Part shown: one piece after another, positions 53,441-61,670 of the stretch
How the letters are laid out: the number at the start of each line of letters is the position of its first letter
How positions within the stretch are numbered: the first letter of the stretch is position 1
Assembly: GCF_014637725.1 (NCBI RefSeq)
Contig: NZ_BMFC01000013.1
Span: 34,013-98,012 of the forward strand
Direction: 5' to 3'
Origin: Marivita lacus
GTDB taxonomy: Bacteria > Pseudomonadota > Alphaproteobacteria > Rhodobacterales > Rhodobacteraceae
DNA length: 64,000 nt
Notes under the pieces: model-generated
What the model saw: only the letters and a program-made list of their open reading frames with translations
Told to the model about the DNA's origin: nothing
The model's database searches: none
Program-made: the position numbers and the translations under genes

Positions 53441-53659
53441 ATGTGCGGCCCCAAAATGGACGACCCCAACCTGCCACTGCGGCTGCTGTTCGACCATTGG
53501 CCGGACACTGCGGCGGTGTTCCTGGCCCATCGCATGTTCTGCTTCGGTTGCCCGATTGCGCCGTTTCACACGGTTGTCGAAGCGTGCGCAGAATATAGCC
53601 TCGACGATGTGACCTTTCGCGCCGAACTGCGCGCGGCGGTTGCGCTTGGGCCGGAATAG
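53441..53659 (+). CDS. DUF1858-like small cysteine protein
   Basis: A 72-residue protein with the DUF1858 pattern, including HRMFCFGCPIAPFHTVVEAC with three Cys. The family is small and redox-associated and often sits with NO- or hybrid-cluster genes. GGAGGCACC before the ATG gives a ribosome site. It is divergent from norC and shares its upstream box region, so NO-dependent expression is likely. It converges with the first dnr gene. Confidence 0.8.
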   Translation: MCGPKMDDPNLPLRLLFDHWPDTAAVFLAHRMFCFGCPIAPFHTVVEACAEYSLDDVTFRAELRAAVALGPE

Positions 53660-53667
53660 GACGCGCG

Positions 53668-54399
53668 TCATGCGGCCGGACAAGCCGGTGCATACACATC
53701 GCGGGCGCCTGCGGCCGTGCTCATCATCACGAGGCGGTGCGGGTCGGTGACGACGATCAAGGACCGGGTACTGGCCACCAGCCCGCGCCGTTCCCAGTCG
53801 CTCAGCAACCGGCTGACGGTGTGCAACGTGGTGTTGGTCATGTCGGCGATGTTCTGGCGGGTGATCGGAAAGTCGATCTCGATGCCGCCAGCAACCTTGC
53901 GCCCGGACTGACCGATCATCCGCAGCAGCGCGCAGGCGACCCGCTGTTCCACTAGCTTGGTGGACAATTCAACAATGCGGTTGCTCATTTCATCGGCGCG
54001 TGTGCCAAAGATGCGCAAGGTTTCAGCGGCAAAGCCCTGATACTTCGTGCAAAATACTGGCCAGAGGGCGTTGGGCCAGGACAGGACGCAACACGCGTCG
54101 GCGGTCATGGCCGTGACCTGATGCGTGTCCTGCCCAAGCGCCACGCCGATGCCGAACATCTGGCTTTCCGGTATGTGCAGCACGATGATCCGGTCGCCTT
54201 CGGCGGTCAGCCTGACAAAACGGATGTGACCGGAGATCAGCAGGTGGAATCGCAGGGCGGGCTGCCCCTCGTCAAAGACAACGGACTCGGCGGGCAGGCG
54301 CTTTCGCTCGGCCAGTGCAAGAGCCTCGCGCAATTGCGTCGGCTCAAGGCCAAGGAAGGGTGGCATCCTGCCAAGTCGGCTTTCGTCATGAGTCTTCAT
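53668..54399 (-). CDS. Crp/Fnr-family regulator, Dnr/NnrR type (copy 1)
   Basis: A 243-residue regulator. The N-terminal cyclic-nucleotide-binding-like domain spans about 10-130 and the HTH (TRQNIADMTNTTLHTVSRLLSDWE) about 178-202. The four cysteines that hold the Fe-S cluster of Fnr are absent from the N terminus, so it is a Dnr/NnrR-like NO sensor rather than an oxygen sensor. AAAGGTGCTG precedes the ATG. The box TTGAGCCAGCACAA lies only 16-29 bases upstream of the start, which would suit autorepression. Confidence 0.88.
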   Translation of the reverse strand: MKTHDESRLGRMPPFLGLEPTQLREALALAERKRLPAESVVFDEGQPALRFHLLISGHIRFVRLTAEGDRIIVLHIPESQMFGIGVALGQDTHQVTAMTADACCVLSWPNALWPVFCTKYQGFAAETLRIFGTRADEMSNRIVELSTKLVEQRVACALLRMIGQSGRKVAGGIEIDFPITRQNIADMTNTTLHTVSRLLSDWERRGLVASTRSLIVVTDPHRLVMMSTAAGARDVYAPACPAA

Positions 54400-54414
54400 C
54401 AGCACCTTTCGAGA

Positions 54415-54428
54415 TTGAGCCAGCACAA
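54415..54428. promoter_or_regulatory. Dnr/NnrR box between dnr copy 1 and nnrS
   Basis: TTGAGCCAGCACAA fits TTG-N8-CAA and continues CG as at the other sites. It is 16 bases from the dnr copy 1 ATG on the minus strand and about 143 bases from the nnrS ATG on the plus strand. It may activate nnrS and repress its own regulator gene. Confidence 0.72.
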
Positions 54429-54564
54429 CGACGTTGGTTTCCTTGATAGGCCAACGTGAGGCTTGGTGAGTTAACGGAGATCAGTGTCGGGAGGATTTCC
54501 CTTCGGCTGCCGCAGAAGAGTGTGCCGGTTCCTGGTCGGCACCAAAAGGGACACGAGCACAAGA

Positions 54565-55752
54565 ATGTCGGAAAAGAACCACCCACCCTATACTGGCCCC
54601 GCCCTGTTCAGCTATGGGTTCCGGCCCTTGTTCCTTGCTGCGGGCCTGTTCGCCGTGCTGATCGTGCCGCTTTGGATGGCGGTCTGGTCGGGGCAAGTTG
54701 CCCTTGGCGGACCATTCTCACCGACGGACTGGCACATCCACGAAATGCTGTTCAGCTATACCTCGGCGGTGATCGCGGGCTCCCTGTTTACCGCCATTCC
54801 GAACTGGACCGGGCGGATGCCGACGCGGGGCTGGCCGCTGATGGTGCTGGCTTTCCTCTGGCTGGCGGGGCGCTTTGCGGTGGCGGGGGCTGGGGGATTG
54901 GGACCGGTCGCCGTGATGCTGGTTGATGGCGCGTTCATGGCGGCGATCGGGGTCATGATTACAACCGAAATCGTGGCGGGGCGCAACTGGAGCAACCTAA
55001 AGGTGGTCGTTCCGGTGCTGCTGTATCTGGCCGCGGACATCACATTTCACCTAGAGGCGATGTCGCAGGGCAGCGCCGATGTCGGCCGACGTATGGGATT
55101 TGCCATGGTCGCGATGCTGGTCCTGCTGATCGGCGGGAGGATCATCCCCAGCTTCACCCGGAACTGGCTGGTCAAGCGCGGTCCCGAGCCAGGGCCGCTG
55201 CCGGTGCCGTTCGATCGGTTCGATGCAGCAAGCCTGACGTTCACGTTGGTGATGCTGCTTACCTGGGTGGCATTGCCCGAATCTCGGCTTGCCGGTTGGG
55301 GCCTGCTGTTGGCCGCGGCAGTGCAGTTCCTGCGTCTCATGCGCTGGCGGGGCTGGCGGGTCGGGTCATCGCCGTTGTTGCTAATGCTACATCTGGCCTT
55401 TGCCTTCCTGCCGCTCGGGCTGTTTGCCGTCGGGTTGGCGTCGCTGGGCATCTTGCCGGTCGCGACAGGGCTGCATCTTCTTGGCATCGGCGGATTCGGC
55501 GGCATGACGTTGGCTGTGATGATGCGGGCGTCGCTGGGCCACACCGGGCGGCCGCTCGAGGCGGGGCGCGCCCTGACGCTGGCCTTTGCCTGCGTTGCCC
55601 TTGCGGCGCTGATGCGTGTGGCCGTCCCAACGGCGTTTGGCCTGTGGATCGCGGCGGCGCTGTGGACGGTCGGTTTTGGTCTTTTTGCCTGGCGGTTTGT
55701 CCCCATCCTGAGCCTGCCCAACCCCACGCGGCGCCAGGCGAACGGGCGGTGA
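54565..55752 (+). CDS. nnrS: NnrS family haem/copper membrane protein
   Basis: A 395-residue membrane protein with about 12 hydrophobic segments. The SYGFRPLFLAAGLFA start, HIHEMLFSYTSAVIAGSLFTAIPNWTG and GRIIPSFTRNW are typical. NnrS relieves nitrosative stress, probably by protecting iron complexes. A GTG at 54484 is in frame and has a GGAG upstream, but its 27 extra residues look non-coding; the ATG at 54565 is preferred. It is divergent from dnr copy 1 and converges on dnr copy 2. Confidence 0.9.
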   Translation: MSEKNHPPYTGPALFSYGFRPLFLAAGLFAVLIVPLWMAVWSGQVALGGPFSPTDWHIHEMLFSYTSAVIAGSLFTAIPNWTGRMPTRGWPLMVLAFLWLAGRFAVAGAGGLGPVAVMLVDGAFMAAIGVMITTEIVAGRNWSNLKVVVPVLLYLAADITFHLEAMSQGSADVGRRMGFAMVAMLVLLIGGRIIPSFTRNWLVKRGPEPGPLPVPFDRFDAASLTFTLVMLLTWVALPESRLAGWGLLLAAAVQFLRLMRWRGWRVGSSPLLLMLHLAFAFLPLGLFAVGLASLGILPVATGLHLLGIGGFGGMTLAVMMRASLGHTGRPLEAGRALTLAFACVALAALMRVAVPTAFGLWIAAALWTVGFGLFAWRFVPILSLPNPTRRQANGR

Positions 55753-55755
55753 GCG

Positions 55756-56451
55756 TCAGGCATCGGCACCGCTGAGCAGCACCAGCCGGTGCGGCGACGT
55801 CACCGTGATCTTGCGCCGCTCGGACGACACGATCCCGTCGCGTTCCCACGCGCTCAGCAACCGGCTGACGGTGTGCAGGGTCGTGCCGGTCATGTCGGAG
55901 ATGTTCTGGCGGGTGATCGGCAGGCCGATCTCGATCCCGCTGTCCACCTTGCGCCCGGTCTGAGTGATCAAGCGCAGCACGGCGCAGGCGACGCGCTGTT
56001 CCACCTGCTGGGTGGCCAGCTCGACAATGCGGTTGTTCATTTCGCCGACACGTTCGCCGACCACCTTGTAGCTTTCGGTCGCAAAGCCGTCATAACGTTC
56101 GGTGAATACCGTCCACAAACGGTTAGGCCAAGCCAGCGCCAGGCAGTCGTCCGCCGTCATCGCCGTCGCCGGGTAGGTCGTGCGCCCCAGCGCGGCACCG
56201 ATGCCGAACAACTGCCCCGCCGCGATGTGCAGCGCGATGATCTGATCGCCGCCCGGCGTCGTGCGGATCACGCGGATATGGCCGTCGAGCAACAGAAAGA
56301 AGCGCTCGACCGGCATCCCCTCGGTGAACACTGCCGCGCCGGGGTCAAAGCGCAGCGGTTTGGCAAGGTCGAGGATCTCGCGGATCTGGGGCCGTGCCAG
56401 CCTGCGGAACGGCGGCAGATCGCTCAGCAGGCTTTCGTCAAGTTTGTTCAT
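55756..56451 (-). CDS. Crp/Fnr-family regulator, Dnr/NnrR type (copy 2)
   Basis: A 231-residue paralogue of the first regulator, with HTH TRQNISDMTGTTLHTVSRLLSAWE near residues 175-198 and no Fe-S cysteines in the N terminus. CCGGAGCC upstream of the ATG is a ribosome site. The box TTGTGGCAGCACAA lies 17-30 bases upstream, the same odd short distance as in copy 1. Divergent from pseudoazurin. Nearly identical recognition helices suggest that both copies bind the same sites. Confidence 0.88.
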   Translation of the reverse strand: MNKLDESLLSDLPPFRRLARPQIREILDLAKPLRFDPGAAVFTEGMPVERFFLLLDGHIRVIRTTPGGDQIIALHIAAGQLFGIGAALGRTTYPATAMTADDCLALAWPNRLWTVFTERYDGFATESYKVVGERVGEMNNRIVELATQQVEQRVACAVLRLITQTGRKVDSGIEIGLPITRQNISDMTGTTLHTVSRLLSAWERDGIVSSERRKITVTSPHRLVLLSGADA

Positions 56452-56467
56452 GCGCAGGCTCCGGACG

Positions 56468-56481
56468 TTGTGGCAGCACAA
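56468..56481. promoter_or_regulatory. Dnr/NnrR box between dnr copy 2 and pseudoazurin
   Basis: TTGTGGCAGCACAA fits TTG-N8-CAA within CG...CG flanks. It is 17 bases from the ATG of dnr copy 2 and about 78 bases (centre) from the pseudoazurin ATG, a good activating distance for the latter. Confidence 0.75.
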
Positions 56482-56552
56482 CGAGCCGCTCGTGACCCTA
56501 GCCTAGAACAGGGATCAAGACCAACCATTCCCGTCTCTCGAAAGGACATCCA

Positions 56553-56987
56553 ATGTTTGCGAAACTGATCGCCGGCAGCCTTGCCACCATCCTGCTTGCC
56601 CCCGCCGCCTTTGCCGAAAACTTTGACGTGAAGATGCTGAACAAGGGAGAAGAAGGTGCCATGGTGTTCGAACCCGCCTTTGTCGCCGCTGCCGTTGGCG
56701 ATACCGTTACCTTCATATCAACCGACAAGGGCCACAATGTCGAAGGCATCGAAGACCTCCTGCCCGAGGGTGTCGAGGAATTCAAAAGCGACATGGGCGC
56801 GGATTATGTCCTGACCCTGACCGAAGAGGGGCTGTATGCCGTGAAATGCACTCCGCATTACACGATGGGCATGGTTGCGCTGGTTCAGGCCGGTGCGCCG
56901 GTCAATCAGGACGCCGTCACCGGGGCCACATTCAGGGGCAAGGCGAAATCCCGTTTCGAGCCGCTGATTGCCCAGATTGTCGAGTGA
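56553..56987 (+). CDS. paz: Pseudoazurin
   Basis: A 144-residue type 1 copper protein, exported by a signal peptide (about residues 1-21, AFAE cleavage region). The copper ligands are His61, Cys99, His102 and Met107 ([10 protein letters not shown]). Pseudoazurin is the usual electron donor to copper nitrite reductase, here encoded about 2.9 kb away. GAAAGGACAT precedes the ATG. Confidence 0.93.
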   Translation: MFAKLIAGSLATILLAPAAFAENFDVKMLNKGEEGAMVFEPAFVAAAVGDTVTFISTDKGHNVEGIEDLLPEGVEEFKSDMGADYVLTLTEEGLYAVKCTPHYTMGMVALVQAGAPVNQDAVTGATFRGKAKSRFEPLIAQIVE

Positions 56988-57118
56988 TCCAACCGTTCGG
57001 TCGGATTGGCGTTCCGGGAAATGTCGGGGCACCTTTCCTACAATCTGACCAAGGTTCCTCCGGTTGATCAGGAGCATTGACCTGTCCGACCGGACCCCAA
57101 AGCCAAGGAGACCAGCGA

Positions 57119-57559
57119 ATGTTTGTCCTTGACATGCCGATGGCGGCGCGGCCGCAACTTGTTCTTGTCGCAGATGATGCGAGCCTGATCGAGGCCGTCC
57201 GGCTGCTGACCTGAGGGACAGACATTGTGGTGGTCCGAAACAGTGACGGCATTCTGCAGTGTGTCGTCACCAAGACTGACGTGGTCCGGCGGATGAGCAT
57301 CCGCACCGGTGCCGCCATCCATTGCCCTGTGTCCATGGTGATGACCAGGGACATCCTGTTTCACCATGGGCGCGATCTCTTCCAGGATGTATCCGACAAG
57401 ATAAAAGCGCGGGATCTCAAGAGCATCCCACTGGTGGATGACGACCAGTAGCGTGTCGGGATGCTGACCGCGCGTGCGGTGTTTCGCGTGTTGTTGGGCG
57501 ACGCCGAGGACGCCGAGGCGCAAATGGTCGGTTATGTCGGTGGCGTCGGCTATCGATGA
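57119..57559 (+). pseudogene. CBS-domain protein with two in-frame stop codons
   Basis: From a strong AAGGAG site and ATG, one frame runs 146 codons and is interrupted by TGA at 57212-57214 and TAG at 57449-57451. Between and after them the residues remain CBS-like (VTKTDVVRRMSIRTGA, HGRDLFQDVSDKI, KSIPLVDDD, GMLTARAVFRVLLG). No frameshift has occurred. The end overlaps the next start by four bases. It is either a recently inactivated gene or one that is read through. Confidence 0.7.
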
Positions 57560-57957
57560 GCAAGCTGCCCACCCCTGAAATCAATCCTTGTGAGGACAGT
57601 CTGATATCCCGTTCAAAAACATGTGACACTGTGGCAGCTCAACGCCTGACTGCGCTGTCACGATGGGAAAATGAGGGTGGCAACCCGCGCGCCGCCGAAC
57701 CGGAAGCACCGGCAGACACGCCCGGCATGACGCACGCCGAAATCGTGCTTTTGCGCGTCAGGGTAATTTCGCTGGAAAATCTGCTGATCGCGGTCCTGTC
57801 GGGAGGCACGGACCGACAAATGCAGGCGGCGCGGGACATGGCGGCGGTGATTGCACCCCGGCCCGACGTGACGCAGCACAGTCTTACGATCCGGGCGTCC
57901 CAGCACATGAACGATATTGTCGACCGGGCCGTTCACATGCGCGGTATCTTGTCCTGA
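57556..57957 (+). CDS. Hypothetical protein
   Basis: A 133-residue soluble protein. The middle contains a helical segment (VLLRVRVISLENLLIAVLSGG) and the end another (ASQHMNDIVDRAVHMRGIL). No family recognised. It overlaps the broken CBS gene, so its translation may depend on ribosomes finishing that gene. The position between pseudoazurin and nirV suggests a denitrification-linked role, not proven. Confidence 0.6.
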   Translation: MSKLPTPEINPCEDSLISRSKTCDTVAAQRLTALSRWENEGGNPRAAEPEAPADTPGMTHAEIVLLRVRVISLENLLIAVLSGGTDRQMQAARDMAAVIAPRPDVTQHSLTIRASQHMNDIVDRAVHMRGILS

Positions 57958-57981
57958 TACTCTGCTGTCACGACGCATTGC

Positions 57982-58857
57982 TCAGCCGGCCCCGTCGCGC
58001 ACCAGCCGGAACCCCAGATAATCGGGCGGCACCCCTGCCGCGCACCCGCCGACCCGTGCATCGCGGACAAAGTCGATCACGAAGGCGCGGTGTTTGCCCT
58101 GTACGGCCCGCACCCCGCAATAGTCCGACCTGGTTGCAAAGGCCGCACCATCTGCCGTGAGAGTGCCATTCTGAAAACAGGTGGCGGTCCATTCCCAGAC
58201 GTTGCCCGCCATGTCGCTGACACCCCGAGTGTTCTGACCGAAATGACCGATCGGGTGCAGCACCAGATCGGCCTCGCCCCGCAGTTCCACCTCGCGCCGA
58301 TAATTGGCAATCCAGCGGCGCGACGGGTCATCGCCGTTGGCGTCGACGGCAAAGCCGTCGTCGTTGCCCCGTTCGGCGGCGGCGCGCATCCATTCGGCGT
58401 CGGTCGGCAGACGCCAGTGCTGCCCCGTGCGGTCCGAAAGCCAGGCAGCATAGGCCGTGGCGTCGCCGTGGTTGATATTCGTCTGCGCAAGGTCGGCGCG
58501 CCCGGTCGTCGGCGCGGCGGCACAGGCCACCCGGGCAACGCAGCGGGCGTATTCTGCCTCGGTGACGTGGAATTTCATGATCTCCAGCGCGGCGGCGTCC
58601 TGCGTGCGCATCGGGGCATCGATGATCCGCGTGCCTTGCCGGTATTCCCCCGCGGGCCTGTAATTCTGCGGTCCTGCGGCGATCTGCACGGTTTGCAGCA
58701 GGGGCAGGGGCTCGGGCGCGCGCAGCCACAGCAGGGCTGCGCCGGCAACAGCCACAAGGGCGACAGAGGCAAGGGTGATCCGGTATTTCATGGCGATCAT
58801 TCCAGACAGGAGAAAGGCGGCCCCGGAACCGGAACCGCCATGCAACGCTTTGCCCAT
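57982..58857 (-). CDS. nirV: NirV-like formylglycine-generating enzyme-fold protein
   Basis: A protein of up to 291 residues with a TM or signal segment (about 25-45) and an FGE/SUMF1-like domain: MKFHVTEAEYARC, WRLPTDAEWMRAAAERGN, DMAGNVWEWTATC and LGFRLVRD. NirV is found next to nirK in many denitrifiers; its function is not settled. The start at 58857 is close to the nirK stop; starts at 58800 or 58791 (MKYRITLA) would fit the membrane segment better. Confidence 0.83.
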   Translation of the reverse strand: MGKALHGGSGSGAAFLLSGMIAMKYRITLASVALVAVAGAALLWLRAPEPLPLLQTVQIAAGPQNYRPAGEYRQGTRIIDAPMRTQDAAALEIMKFHVTEAEYARCVARVACAAAPTTGRADLAQTNINHGDATAYAAWLSDRTGQHWRLPTDAEWMRAAAERGNDDGFAVDANGDDPSRRWIANYRREVELRGEADLVLHPIGHFGQNTRGVSDMAGNVWEWTATCFQNGTLTADGAAFATRSDYCGVRAVQGKHRAFVIDFVRDARVGGCAAGVPPDYLGFRLVRDGAG

Positions 58858-58862
58858 TTCCC

Positions 58863-60014
58863 CTATGGCAGGGCTGTCCGTCCCTCGTAGGCGACATCAT
58901 ATTCGACCGGCGCAACCACCTGTTCCATCAGGTCGTTGTTCCAGTCGCCACCAACCACCACATGCGCCGTGGCACCCAGATTGACCGCCTCGATCAGGTT
59001 GTGGTTGACGTAGGCATAGACCCCCGGTTGCAGGAAGGTATAAAGCGCCGCCCCCGCCGACCCACCGCGAATGAACCAGGTTTCCAGATCCCGCTCCGGC
59101 GGGTTGTTGAACTTGCCGGTTTCCCAGACAAGATCGCCATGCCCGCCGATCAGGTGCGGGCGGGTGTCGCGGTTGGCCTGACTGTGAACGAACAGCACGG
59201 TTTCGCCCTGTTCCGCAGTCAGTGCGTCGGGTCCGGTCAGCGCGCCGACCTTGCCGTTGAACACCACATGCGACGGGATCAGGCCGTTCATCACCGCCAG
59301 CATGTCGGAATAGCCTTCGCCGGCATCCTCGAACCGCATGTAGGTGCCATCCTCGCCGCGCGGGATGTAGAAGTCGTTCTCGCCAATGTAATAGATCCGG
59401 TCATAGGACACGGGTGCGCCCAAATGATCCTTCAGCCCGTCGCGCGGCAGCACCATGATGCAGCCAGACATGCCCGACACCACATGCCACGGGATCATCG
59501 GACCGCCGGGTGCGCAGTGATAGACAAACACCCCTGGTCGCGTCGCTTTGAACCGCAGTACGGTCTTTTCACCGGGATTGACCAGCGTCAGCGACCCGCC
59601 GCCCAACGCGCCGGTTGCGGCGTGAAAGTCGATGTTGTGCTGCATCATGTTTTCCGGCGGATTGAACAGGGTCAGTTCCACATAATCGCCCTCATGCACG
59701 ACCATCATCGGACCGGGAACCGAACCATTGAAGGTCATCGCCCGGATCCAAGCGTCCTCGTCGACCTGAAGCTCCTTCTCCACGATCTTCATCTCGAATT
59801 CGACGATTTCCGGTGCAGCCGTCGCCACCTGTTCATGGGCATGCACGAAAGGCGGAGCCAGCAGCTTCACCTTGCGGCGGGTCATGCTGGACAGATCGAC
59901 CGGCGCTGCGTCCGAGGTGTCCATCACCTCTTCGGCCGCGGCGGATGTCTTGATCACATAGGGTGAGGCGGCAACCAATGCGGCCCCCATGAGTGCGGCG
60001 CGTCGGGTGAGCAT
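58863..60014 (-). CDS. nirK: Copper-containing nitrite reductase
   Basis: A 383-residue enzyme that reduces nitrite to NO. A twin-arginine signal ([16 protein letters not shown]) opens the protein. Copper ligands appear in MMQHNIDFH (His for type 1 and type 2 copper), YHCAPGG (Cys and preceding His), [10 protein letters not shown] (His, Met) and the C-terminal [21 protein letters not shown] before the ATG. The Dnr box at 60078-60091 lies about 70 bases upstream. Confidence 0.96.
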   Translation of the reverse strand: MLTRRAALMGAALVAASPYVIKTSAAAEEVMDTSDAAPVDLSSMTRRKVKLLAPPFVHAHEQVATAAPEIVEFEMKIVEKELQVDEDAWIRAMTFNGSVPGPMMVVHEGDYVELTLFNPPENMMQHNIDFHAATGALGGGSLTLVNPGEKTVLRFKATRPGVFVYHCAPGGPMIPWHVVSGMSGCIMVLPRDGLKDHLGAPVSYDRIYYIGENDFYIPRGEDGTYMRFEDAGEGYSDMLAVMNGLIPSHVVFNGKVGALTGPDALTAEQGETVLFVHSQANRDTRPHLIGGHGDLVWETGKFNNPPERDLETWFIRGGSAGAALYTFLQPGVYAYVNHNLIEAVNLGATAHVVVGGDWNNDLMEQVVAPVEYDVAYEGRTALP

Positions 60015-60077
60015 CTGGTGTTCCTTCCGGGGTTTCAGGTTCTCCCGGATGCTTGCGCCTTGGCCCACTCTGCGTCG

Positions 60078-60091
60078 TTGCGATACCACAA
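60078..60091. promoter_or_regulatory. Dnr/NnrR box upstream of nirK
   Basis: TTGCGATACCACAA fits TTG-N8-CAA in a CG...CG frame. Its centre is about 70 bases before the nirK ATG, almost identical to the norC arrangement. Confidence 0.75.
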
Positions 60092-60268
60092 CGTTGCGAG
60101 CAACCGGGGGCAAAAGGTGCCACCATCCTCCGGTCGGAAATATTGTGCGTGAGGTGTATGGGGCATTGTGCTTGATCAGCGTGAAGCCACGTTTGGTGGT
60201 CGGCGCTCTCCATCGGCGGCGAGCCCGATTCTCATGCCGTCATGAGTGAGCGCCGGGGCTTTGCCGGT

Positions 60269-60670
60269 TTATGCCTGACCCAGACGCGGCACCTCGTCCT
60301 CTCCGTCGTCGGATGGCAGCCCATAGCTCAACCCGCGGCCGATCCGGTGTGCCAGTGAAGACCAGGCCGTGGCCAAAGGGGGCGGCAATTCTTCGTCAAG
60401 CACAGAGTCGAACAGGGACAGCCAGACAGAAAAGTGCTGTGCCCTGACATTGCCGGCTGTCCTGTGGATCTGCATCGGGTTACCGTCATAGCAGTGGTGG
60501 AGCAGCAGGGCATTGCGCCAGAAGCGGCCGATTTTCTCTTCATGCGCGGGCCAATCCGCGACGTGCGCGGCAAAGATCAGGCCAAGTGCGGGATGCGCCC
60601 GGACCCGCCCGTAGAACTTCGACACGACCCGGTCGATCTGCTCTACTGTGACCGGAATGCGCGGCGTCAT
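60269..60670 (-). CDS. Group III truncated haemoglobin
   Basis: A 133-residue globin of the TrHb3 group. SKFYGRVRAHPALGLIF gives the B helix with Tyr, HHCYDGNPMQIHR the E region, and HFSVWLSLFDSVL the proximal His. Such globins bind NO or O2 and help in NO detoxification. It starts two bases after the stop of a 51-residue membrane gene, so both are one operon, divergent from the nsrR-like gene. Confidence 0.88.
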   Translation of the reverse strand: MTPRIPVTVEQIDRVVSKFYGRVRAHPALGLIFAAHVADWPAHEEKIGRFWRNALLLHHCYDGNPMQIHRTAGNVRAQHFSVWLSLFDSVLDEELPPPLATAWSSLAHRIGRGLSYGLPSDDGEDEVPRLGQA

Positions 60671-60672
60671 GG

Positions 60673-60828
60673 TCACGCCACGACGATCCAAACGACGGCC
60701 AGACTGATGATAAGGTAGACGAGCGTGTTGACCATCCATCGGATGAGGCCCGCTTCGCCCTCGGGGTCGACCCCCAGATGTTCACAGACCTTCGTTCCCG
60801 GCCAGAGAAAAGCTTCGGACAATGTCAT
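60673..60828 (-). CDS. 51-residue single-helix membrane protein, partner of the truncated globin
   Basis: A 51-residue protein starting MTLSEAFLWPGTKVCEHLGV and ending in a transmembrane helix (VNTLVYLIISLAVVWIVVA). AAAGGAAGAAACC before the ATG is a near-perfect ribosome site. The stop lies two bases before the globin start. A globin plus a membrane anchor would form a small membrane-bound NO sink; that idea is inference. Confidence 0.75.
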   Translation of the reverse strand: MTLSEAFLWPGTKVCEHLGVDPEGEAGLIRWMVNTLVYLIISLAVVWIVVA

Positions 60829-60856
60829 GGGTTTCTTCCTTTAATAGGTGTTTTGA

Positions 60857-60889
60857 ATGCGCATTATATGAACCTTTCAATTGCGCATT
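60857..60889. promoter_or_regulatory. Repeated TGCGCATT elements between the globin operon and nsrR
   Basis: ATGCGCATT (60857-60865) and TTGCGCATT (60881-60889) are repeated 24 bases apart in a very AT-rich spacer. The first is inside a perfect AATGCGCATT palindrome. They lie between the two divergent genes and are candidates for the NsrR-like regulator. Confidence 0.45.
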
Positions 60890-60909
60890 GCAAATGCTAA
60901 TTTTGTGAT

Positions 60910-61338
60910 ATGCAACTGGACAAGTTTACCGATTACGCCCTGCGCGTGCTGATGACACTGGCGGTTCGCGCGCCGGATCGCGTGCCAACCTCAGTGATCG
61001 CCGCGTTGTTCGGGCTGTCGGAACACCACCTCTCCAAGGTCGCAACCCAACTTGCGCGTGACGGTTTCGTAGTCTCGGCGCGGGGGCGCAACGGCGGGCT
61101 CAGTCTGGCCCGCCGAGCTGACGAGACAAGTATCGGTGAGGTCGTCCGGGCGATGAAGCGCGGTGACCCAGTTGTCGAGTGCTTTGGAGCCAACAGGTCC
61201 TGTCTTATCCTGCCCGCCTGCGGGCTGCGCGATCCGCTGACCCAAGCGCAAGAGGCGTTCTTTGCGACTCTGGATCGCTACACGCTCGCCGACGTGACCC
61301 GCTCCCGCAGCGCACTTGCCGTATTGCTTGAAACGTGA
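60910..61338 (+). CDS. nsrR: Rrf2-family NO-sensing repressor
   Basis: A 142-residue Rrf2 winged-helix protein. The HTH spans about 25-60 (VIAALFGLSEHHLSKVATQLAR), and the Fe-S ligands are Cys91, Cys98 and Cys104 (CFGANRSCLILPAC), the NsrR spacing. NsrR represses NO-detoxification genes until NO destroys its cluster. It is divergent from the globin operon, the natural target. Confidence 0.88.
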   Translation: MQLDKFTDYALRVLMTLAVRAPDRVPTSVIAALFGLSEHHLSKVATQLARDGFVVSARGRNGGLSLARRADETSIGEVVRAMKRGDPVVECFGANRSCLILPACGLRDPLTQAQEAFFATLDRYTLADVTRSRSALAVLLET

Positions 61339-61398
61339 CGGGCTGATTGAAGTTTTGATTTGTGAAGCAGGCCAGTGATTTGAGAAGGAGAGCTTTGG

Positions 61399-61670
61399 AT
61401 AAGTAAGGAAATCAGAGATGTAAGATCGACTGCAACGACCAAGGGGGAAACCACGCTACCCCGAAACGTGCGGCCGCACTGGGTCTCTCGGAAACAAATG
61501 GTTGCGCTATGTCGTGATGAAAGACGAAGTCAGGCTGCTGAAGATCGGGTCGGTGGCGGACCTGGAAGGCGCTCTGACGCATTCGGGCAGCATGGCGGTT
61601 AGCCTCGAGGATATGGACGACGCCATCGCCACTGGAGCGGCTGACGAGGCGCAACCCGACAGATGGTCGC
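61399..61670 (+). pseudogene. AbrB/SpoVT-type antitoxin remnant
   Basis: After a GAAGGAG site the expected ATG is ATA (61399). The frame SKEIRDVRSTATTKGETTLP is followed by frameshifts near 61470 and 61490. The next pieces, RAALGL (with one base added back), WLRYVVMKDEVRLLKIGS and AVSLEDMDDAIATGAAD, fit an AbrB/PrlF-like antitoxin. Start loss and two indels make it a dead gene. Confidence 0.6.

Noticed and set aside
54484..54564. GTG start for nnrS with 27 extra residues
   Set aside because: A GGAG lies before it, but the extra residues (Cys/Arg-rich) do not resemble NnrS N termini.
57212..57214. TGA in the CBS gene as a selenocysteine codon
   Set aside because: No redox Cys-like context exists at this position, a TAG follows later in the same frame, and no SECIS-type hairpin was evident after the TGA.
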